From Strongylocentrotus droebachiensis (taxonomy: Eukaryota > Echinodermata > Echinoidea > Camarodonta > Strongylocentrotidae): 64,000 nt of DNA. Below are positions 58,501 through 64,000 of the stretch, one piece after another (within the stretch, counting starts at the first letter, position 1; the number at the start of each line of letters is the position of its first letter). Position numbers and translations under genes: made by a program. Below the pieces are notes generated by a model, which was not told where the DNA came from, made no database searches, and saw only the letters and a program-made list of their open reading frames with translations. The stretch spans positions 438,595-502,594 of the forward strand of contig JAVYIG010000641.1 in the NCBI GenBank assembly GCA_035222895.1, in the 5' to 3' direction.

Positions 58501-59553
58501 TCTGCAACAGTTTCTTGAATTATTTGGTTGTTTATGCGGTACAATGACTTGGTGTTACCCTTTCCAATGTGCATAACTTTGGTTTTTGCTGAGTTGAAGG
58601 TGAGTTGCCACGATTTGGCCCAGGAAGCTGCTTTGTTCAAATCCTCCTGTATTGAGTCTCGTTGGGTTGATGTACTAACTTCTCCATATATCTTGGTATC
58701 ATCAGCATAGATTTGAATGCCGTTACTAATCTTGCAGGGCAAGTCATTTACATAGAGGACAAAGAGTCTTGATAAAGTAACAAGCACTGTACACAGAAAG
58801 ATGTTTATGGGACTACACAAATGGTGTCGGGGGCTAGTACTACCTTGATTTCCTTATCTTTCTATGCTCGTTACTCAGCCAGTACACATTTTCTTCCAAA
58901 ATTGTTTGGCACATGTCATTTATTTGTAATCTTGAACATTCAGTTTAGATATAGATCTAGTCTAGTCTAAGTTTCGTTTGATTGTGTGAGAATTAATTTT
59001 CTGTTTTTACCAGGACTCAAGTTTATCTTGAATCAACATTATCACCAAGCTAGTTCGGAATTCTGGATACACGTCACCGGCCATGGTCACACTCACTCCT
59101 ACAGCCCAGCTAGTGTAGTACTAGTAATTAGTAATTGTATGATGTCGTACAATGCATTAAAATGAAATGATGAAGTCTAATTAAGTTAACCGTAATCGGG
59201 AATCTGTCCAAAACAGCGGTGCAAACAGTGAAACACACATTATTTCTGGGTAGGCCTAGCTAGAGTCTATACTTTTTGTCTAAATCAGTACCTGTTTGTC
59301 AATCCCCCCTCTATTGTTATTAATGGACCAGACTTCCTCTTACTAGACCTCCTACTCAATACTAGTTTCAATACTACTCAACACTGCACTGCAATGTCAA
59401 CGGCATCGTTACCTGAAATCGAATTTTTAACACATCGAGCGGTTGCAAACACACACGGGTGAAGGCCCCGCTAGCTGCTCCTGCAATTCCGTAGTCAAGT
59501 TTTGTCAGCTGCCGTTGCTGCTCCCGGTCGTTAGTGGGTGTATAACCCACCAT
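52207..59553 (-). CDS. SLC25A19: Mitochondrial thiamine pyrophosphate carrier, complete 5-exon gene
   Basis: The five exons are 59553-59413, 56377-56222, 55659-55477, 54216-54027 and 52508-52207, read on the minus strand. All introns are GT-AG (phases 0,0,0,1) and the product is 323 aa, close to the roughly 320 aa of animal SLC25A19. The N-terminus MVGY and the segments WKGHVPAQ, VDVLRTR, QGEPKVY and KKRLQVQGFE are typical of this carrier. Three mitochondrial-carrier signatures (PxDxxxxR) are visible: PLDVLKIR (about residue 38), PVDVLRTR (about 146) and PLDVIKKR (about 244). The family brings thiamine pyrophosphate (exchanged for nucleotides) into the mitochondrial matrix and sits in the inner membrane with six helices. 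An in-frame TGA lies 8 codons upstream of the ATG. Introns carry LINE and MITE insertions but no coding damage is seen. A general SLC25 paralogue is the only alternative, and the family-specific segments argue against it. Confidence 0.95.
52820..54012. mobile_element. TIR element in SLC25A19 intron 4, split by a LINE
   Basis: Arms of about 100 bp at 52820-52930 and 53895-54012 are inverted copies (CGAAAGCGGACTAAG; GGAATGCCAAG; TCCATATGAATAT). The LINE at 52975-53885 lies between them. The right end is about 10 bp from the exon 4 donor. Confidence 0.7.
52975..53885 (-). mobile_element. L2/CR1-type LINE, 5' truncated
   Basis: A 239-codon open frame starts LKLNENKTECIHFVSR and contains LGVTFDNNLS, RIDFCNSLLYGLP, LQRVQNSAARLI, LHMLRVRERIDFKILLLTF and SPQLWNNLP, the thumb and C-terminus of L2/CR1 reverse transcriptase. 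The catalytic part is absent. The 3' end is AAGCGCTATACAAATGTTGT plus (ATT)n at about 53030-52980. Confidence 0.9.
54027..54216 (-). CDS. SLC25A19: SLC25A19 exon 4
   Basis: This exon is 190 nt. The acceptor is CGTTGCAG|GTT and the donor G|GTGAGT, phase 1. It encodes FYKGLTPTMM and LFPQTGLQFGFY, the end of the second carrier repeat. The donor lies about 10 bp from the end of an inverted-repeat element in the following intron. Confidence 0.92.
54646..55141. mobile_element. TIR element in SLC25A19 intron 3
   Basis: Ends CATTGAGTGATTTCAAGTT and AACTTGAAATCACTCAATG-type (the right side reads AAACTTGAAATCACTCAATG). Sub-terminal ACACTAACACC words lie on both sides. No coding capacity. Confidence 0.8.
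55265..55451. mobile_element. Short TTAA MITE family E, copy 2
   Basis: Between TTAA at 55261-55264 and 55452-55455 and matching 51600-51789. Confidence 0.7.
55477..55659 (-). CDS. SLC25A19: SLC25A19 exon 3
   Basis: This exon is 183 nt (61 codons) with phase 0 at both ends. The acceptor is TTTTTTCAG|TTT and the donor AAG|GTGAGT. It carries the second carrier signature PVDVLRTR and ends at QGEPK. A short TTAA-flanked repeat ends only 21 bp from the donor side (55451). Confidence 0.93.
56222..56377 (-). CDS. SLC25A19: SLC25A19 exon 2
   Basis: This exon is 156 nt (52 codons) with phase 0 at both ends. The acceptor is TTCTGCAG|CTT and the donor CAG|GTGATA. It encodes the matrix loop and helix 2, including YHSIFQAAGSIIREEG and WKGHVPAQ. 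Confidence 0.93.
56646..57420. repeat. C/G-rich GGACAA-type repeat with MITE inside
   Basis: AGGACAATCACCCCC-type words (56650-56775) and GTAATTATCCTCGGGGGG-type words (57350-57400) face each other around a family A MITE. The words recall the 15-16.5-kb element. Confidence 0.5.
56838..57339 (+). mobile_element. TTAA MITE family A, decayed copy
   Basis: The left end follows TTAA (56834-56837). The right end stops at GTGACATACCGGG without TTAA. It sits in SLC25A19 intron 1. Confidence 0.7.
57604..58815. mobile_element. TTAA MITE family B copy split by a LINE
   Basis: 57604-57757 matches 10033-10175 and 58768-58815 matches 10180-10230 (CAAGCACT.TACACAGAAAG), so one MITE has been opened by a LINE. 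Confidence 0.75.
57760..58767 (-). mobile_element. CR1/jockey-type LINE, 5' truncated at the RT palm
   Basis: The minus strand reads LFVLYVNDLPCKISNGIQIY then ADDTKIYG, containing the catalytic YADD, followed by WQLTFNSAKTKVMHIG, LGVMVDDELSFHTHID, RPILEYGNVIWHP and ESWNSLPTSVI. The frame is intact to its stop at 57894. The tail has TGATGCTGATGCTGA. Lacking the endonuclease and RT N-terminus, it cannot be active. Confidence 0.9.
59413..59553 (-). CDS. SLC25A19: SLC25A19 exon 1 (start codon)
   Basis: This exon encodes 47 residues beginning MVGYTPTNDR and ending at the first carrier signature PLDVLKIRFQ. The donor is CAG|GTAACG, phase 0. An in-frame TGA upstream supports the start. A CCAAT-type box (ATTGG on the gene strand) near 59734 could belong to the promoter, but this is weak. 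Confidence 0.93.
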
Positions 59554-59966
59554 CCTGATAATATACTCGTACTTTCAGTAGCTAAATGAGAGTTCAATTT
59601 TTCACATGCAATCATCGTCCTACTTAGGTAAAGTTATTTATTATGAAGAGAGTTCGAGAGTTAGCGAATTCTTCCACATCTCTCAGCTCGGTCTCTAGAC
59701 GCTCCTTGAATTTGGCGACCACAAGTTCAGCGACCAATTACGGTGTCTTCAAAAGGGTAAAAAGAAAAAAGATAAGATAATTTTTTTCCGCTCATTTTCT
59801 TTAGATGCTTCTCGTTAGAAAATGTAATGAGTAATGAGTAATAACTTCTGGCTTTTTGGTGGTACATTTCACTTGTCGGAGGAACATGTCTTGACCTTAT
59901 TGTTTAACTTTAATATCGGCTCTGTGGTCTGAAAATATCGGTAAATCCGGACAATGGCATGATCAG
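59554..59966. other. Upstream flank of SLC25A19
   Basis: Candidate promoter and 5' UTR. An ATTGG (CCAAT complement on the plus strand) lies at about 59734. No TATA is evident. Confidence 0.35.
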
Positions 59967-60150
59967 GGGCGTACGCAGGGGGGGGGGGGGGGGGGGTTCA
60001 AACCCCCCCTTTTGTATTTTTATGTGTGTAAACCCCCCTAAAAAAACCTAAACCCCCCCCCCTTTCGATTTTTTTTTTTTTTTTTTTTTTTAAATTATAA
60101 AATGTCAAATTTTCAAATTTCGAGACCAAAAAAAAAAAAGTGCCCGCTTA
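59967..60150 (+). mobile_element. G/C-tract hAT-like fragment
   Basis: Starts CAGGGGCGTACGCAGGGGG and shares GTATTTTTATGTGTGTAAAC and TTTCGAGACCAAAAAA with the 8.55-kb fragment. No right end; it runs into the 227-bp array. Confidence 0.6.
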
Positions 60151-60154
60151 TTTT

Positions 60155-61648
60155 TTTTTTTCTTAGCTGATAACATATTCAAATAGACGAGGTTTTCAGC
60201 TTTCTGGTGGTATAGGTCACCTGCCGGGGGAAGATGTCTGGACCTTACTGTTTAACTTTTAAATCGGCTCTGTATTCTGAAAATGTTCGGTCATTCCGCA
60301 CAATAACTTCTTTTCCCGTTCACGCAATTTAAAATGAAGTGCCATCTGTCAGGGCGCCTAAATCTTTAGCCGACATTTTTTATTCTTAGCTGATTACATA
60401 TTCTAAAAGAGTGAATTTCCAGCTTTCTGGTGGTATAGGTCACCTGCCGGGGGAAGATGTCTGGACCTTACTGTTTAACTTTAATATTGGCTCTGTATTC
60501 TGAAAATGTTCGGTTTTTCCGAACAATAGCGTCATATCCCGTTAAAATAGCATTCCAAAATAAGATGCCCAAATGTCAGGACGCCTGAATCTTTGGCCGA
60601 CATTTTTTATTCTTAGCTGATTACATATTCTAAAAGAGTAAATTTTCAGCTTTCTGGTGGTATAGGTCACCTGCCGGGGGAAGATGTCTGGACCTTACTG
60701 TTTAACTTTAATATTGGCTCTGTATTCTGAAAATGTTCGGTTTTTCCGAATAATAGCGTCATATCCCGTTAAAATAGCATTCCAAAATAAGATGCCCAAA
60801 TGTCAGGACGCCTGAATCTTTGGCCGACATTTTTTATTCTTAGCTGTTTACATATTCTAAAAGAGTAAATTTTCAGCTTTCTGGTGGTATAGGTCACCTG
60901 CCGGGGGAAGATGTCTGGACCTTACTGTTTAACTTTAATATTGGCTCTGTATTCTGAAAATGTTCGGTTTTTCCGAACAATAGCGTCATATCCCGTTAAA
61001 ATAGCATTCCAAAATAAGATGCCCAAATGTCAGGACGCCTGAATCTTTGGCCGACATTTTTTATTCTTAGCTGATTACATATTCTAAAAGAGTAAATTTT
61101 CAGCTTTCTGGTGGTATAGGTCACCTGCCAGGGGAAGATGTCGGGACCTTACTGTTTAACTTTAATATTGGCTCTGCATTCTGAAAATGTTCGGTTTTTC
61201 CGAACACTAGCGTCATATCCCGTTAAAATAGCATTCCAAAATAAGATGCCCAAATGTCAGGACGCCTGAATCTTTGGCCGACATTTTTTATTCTTAGCTG
61301 ATTACATATTCTAAAAGAGGGAATTTCCAGCTTTCTGGTGGTATAGGTCACCTGCCGGGGGAAGATGTCTGAACCTTACTGTTTAACTTTAATATTGGCT
61401 CTGTATTCTGAAAATGTTCGGTTTTTCCGAACAATAGCGTCATATCCCGTTAAAATAGCATTCCAAAATAAGATGCCCAAATGTCAGGACGCCTGAATCT
61501 TTGGCCGACATTTTTTATTCTTAGCTGATTACATATTCTAAAAGAGGGAATTTCCAGCTTTCTGGTGGTATAGGTCACCTGCCGGGGGAAGATGTCTGGA
61601 CCTTACTTTTTAACTTTAATATTGGCTCTGTATTCTGAAAATGTTCGG
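60155..61648. repeat. 227-bp tandem array, about 6.5 units
   Basis: TTCTTAGCTG starts at 60383, 60610, 60838, 61064, 61291 and 61518, giving spacings of 226-228 bp. The units are highly similar; the first is more diverged, and the last breaks off after AAAATGTTCGG. Confidence 0.95.
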
Positions 61649-61649
61649 C

Positions 61650-62450
61650 ATAGCGCGGAAGCTCTGACGTTTCATTATATTATTGAAGAAAGAAGACGAT
61701 TTCATGTACCATTCTCGACTCTTAATCTTTAATGTTTGAATCAAGTTCCCCTTCCTCCGCGCGTAGCGCGGAAGTTCTGACGTTTCATTAGATTATTAAA
61801 GAGAGAAGACGATTCGATGTACCTTTCTCGACTCTTAATCCTTGTGTGAATTCAGTTTCCCCCCTCCCGCGCGAAGCTCGGAAGCTTTGACGTTTCATTA
61901 AATTATTAGAGAAACTAGACGATTCGTTGTATCGTGTCCTTGTCTGAGTGCAATTCGCTCCCGCCCTCCCGCGCGGAAGCTTTGACGTTTCCATAAATTA
62001 TTACTCTTAATCCTTGTCTGTATTCATTTTCGCCCATCCAGCGCTAAGCGCGGAAGCTTTATCGTTTCATTAAATTATTAGAGAAGGAAGACGATTCGTC
62101 GTATCGTGTCCTTGTCTGTATTCAGTTTTCCCCTCCCGCGCGACGCGCGGAAGCTTTGACGTTTCATTTGATTATTACTCTTAATCCACGTCTGAAATCA
62201 CTTTCGCCTATCCCGCACGTAGCGCGGAAGCTTTCACGTTTCATTAAATTATTAGAAAAAGAAGATGATTCGTTGTATCGTGTACTTTGACGTTTCATTT
62301 GATTATAACTCTTAATCCTAGTCTGAATTCAGTTGCCCCCTCCCGCGTGAAGCGCGGAAGCTTTGCCGTTTCACTAAATTTTTAGAGAAAGAAGACGATT
62401 CGTTGTACTGTTCTGTATATTAATCCTTGTCTGAATTCAGTATCCCTACA
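61650..62450. repeat. Minisatellite with GC hairpin, block 1
   Basis: Degenerate units of about 80-115 bp built on TTTCATTAAATTATTA, then either GAGAAAGAAGACGATTCGTT or CTCTTAATCCTTGTCTG, then CCCGCGCGAAGCGCGGAAGC. Each carries the hairpin CCGCGC-nnn-GCGCGG. Confidence 0.85.
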
Positions 62451-63385
62451 TGATGTACGTATGGAACGTTCGATCGCAAATCTTTGCATGTACAACCCGA
62501 GTGGATGGAAGCATCTCCCGGCAGTGCTTGTCGCAATAGCTTCTGGAAAGGAATTGTATACTACCCAGTGGCGTAATGAGCAAAAACGTTTGGGGGTGCT
62601 GACAAAAAAATCCGCAGCACCCTACTCTAACATGCAGGCCCCGCTGAACGTTTCGCAAAGTAGGGTCTAGGGGCATAGCCCCGGCGGGGGTCAAGGAGTG
62701 GAGCCCCCAAAGCTCAAGGGGTATATGGGCATAAGTGGCGGATCCAGGAATTTCTTACCGGGGGGGGGGGGCACAAAATGTCATGGCGTTAAATATTATG
62801 TAAAACGATGAAGCGACAGAACGGGGCTTTAGCGGCGAGGGAGCGGAGCGACCAAGCGGGGGTGGGTCTGGGAGGGGGTCCTGGCCCCCTCCGAGAGTAA
62901 GAAGCATTTGCAATTTCAGAACCAAATTAGACGCATTTTCAGTCACTTCCTGGAGTAATATGACGTAAAATTGCTTTCTCCTACCCCTTCCAAGAGTAGG
63001 GATCTTTTGCAATATGAGAACCACATTTGGCGCATTAATGTCCACCTGCACTTTCTGGAAAAAGGCCTTTTGATTGGTTACAAGTTAGAGAAAAGTGATC
63101 TGTCACGTCTTGATACGTTGTATATGCTTTGATGCCGCACAATACACAAAGTCGGTGGTCCGGTACTTCATCAGTATAGTACTTGCAAAAATGTTCTCGA
63201 GTGTATAAACTTCGTTATCAGGGGCGTCGCTAGATCTTTGTCAGCGGGGGAGTGGGGAGGGTGTATAGAGGCCACCGATAACCGACAAAACGAGCACCCA
63301 ATTACCGACAAATATATTAATGCTAATGTCCAAATGTCTACAAATTTAACCCTATACACCCGGGGCCAGGAACTAAGTTAATTTT
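62451..63385. repeat. Insert of hAT-like termini between minisatellite blocks
   Basis: Three left-terminus-like sequences follow one another: CAGTGGCGTAATGAGC (about 62570), AGTGGCGGATCCAGG (about 62735) and CAGGGGCGTCGCTAGA (about 63219). They lie near GGGGCATAGCCCC/GGGGGC words and G tracts. No gene. Confidence 0.55.
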
Positions 63386-64000
63386 CGGTCTCCATCCTCC
63401 CGCGCAAAGCGCGGAAACTTTGACACTTCATTAAATTATTAGAGAAAGAAGACGACCTGTTGTACCGTTCTCGACTCTGAATTCTTGTTTGGATCCAGTT
63501 CCCCCACCCCCCTCCCACCCGAAGCGCGGCAGTTTTGACGTTTCAATAAATTATTACTCTTAATCCTTGTCTGAAATCATTTTCGCCCATCCCGCGCAAA
63601 GCGCGGAAGCTTTGACTTTTCAATAAATCATTACTCTCAATCCTTGTCTGAATTCGTTTTCGCCCATCCCGCGCGAAGCGCGGAAGCTTTCACGTTTCAT
63701 TAAATTGTTAGAGAAAGAAGACGATTCGTTGTATCGTGTTCTTGTCTGAATTCATCCCCCCCCCCTCCCGCGCGCAGCGCGGAAGCTTTGACACTTCATT
63801 AAATTATTAGAGAAAGAAGACGATTCATTCTACCGGTTTCCACTATTAATCCTTGTCTGAATTCATTTTCGCCCATCTCGCGTAAAGCGCGAAAACTCTG
63901 ACGTTTCATTAAACTATTACTCTTAATCCTTGTCTGCATTCATATTCTCCCATTCCGCGCAAAGCGCGGTAGCTTTCGCGTTGCATTCAATTATCAGAGA
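63386..64000. repeat. Minisatellite with GC hairpin, block 2
   Basis: Same unit as block 1, running off the window edge. At 63886 the hairpin reads TCGCG...CGCGA. Confidence 0.85.

Noticed and set aside
60383-61518. CRISPR-like array
   Set aside because: The 227-bp units are repeated as a whole with no short-repeat/unique-spacer pattern, and the DNA is eukaryotic.

Overview
The window is eukaryotic, gene-poor and very repeat-rich. It has spliced genes with GT-AG introns, non-LTR retrotransposon remnants, tRNA-type SINEs, and many short inverted-repeat DNA transposons with recognisable target duplications. The two secreted-protein genes (a fibrinogen-related protein and a protein with a farnesoic-acid-methyltransferase-like domain), the L2/CR1-type LINEs and the G-tract hAT-like elements suggest a marine invertebrate deuterostome, most plausibly an echinoderm. 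The species cannot be fixed from the sequence.

Three genes can be assembled by hand, all on the minus strand. (1) About 6.8-16.7 kb: a five-exon gene for a secreted fibrinogen-related (FReD) protein of about 250 aa. (2) About 33.5-44.0 kb: an eight-exon gene of about 333 aa with a signal peptide, a two-Cys segment, a Thr/Ser-rich linker made of near-repeated 75-nt exons, and a C-terminal FAMeT-like domain. Every intron is phase 1. (3) 52.2-59.55 kb: a complete five-exon mitochondrial thiamine pyrophosphate carrier (SLC25A19), predicted at 323 aa with all three carrier signatures.

The rest is mobile or satellite DNA. From 0.1 to 3 kb lies a composite repeat whose left half recurs inverted at 17.8-20.7 kb and whose right half recurs inverted at 47.4-48.2 kb, joined at a TTAA-flanked MITE. 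From 3.6 to 5.6 kb is a LINE split by a hAT-like element. Introns of the FReD gene hold an 878-bp foldback, several TTAA MITEs and a GGACAACTACCCCC-rich element. From 20.7 to 33.4 kb there are no genes, only TTAA, TA and hAT-like foldbacks, LINE tails and microsatellites. Introns of gene 2 hold a nested inverted-repeat element (38.75-40.77 kb) and a hAT-like element with a perfect 8-bp target duplication (41.39-43.01 kb). From 44 to 52 kb there are more MITEs, a SINE split by a MITE, and a 151-bp tandem repeat carrying AGGTCA direct repeats. Introns of SLC25A19 carry two 5'-truncated LINEs, each nested in an older element. Upstream of SLC25A19 lie a 227-bp tandem array (60.2-61.65 kb) and a minisatellite with a GC hairpin in each unit (61.65-64 kb).

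The three genes show no sign of a shared pathway. The most distinctive structures are the exon-module expansion in gene 2, the MITE-centred chimeric repeat, the SINE and LINEs sharing a 3' tail, and the nuclear-receptor-like satellite.
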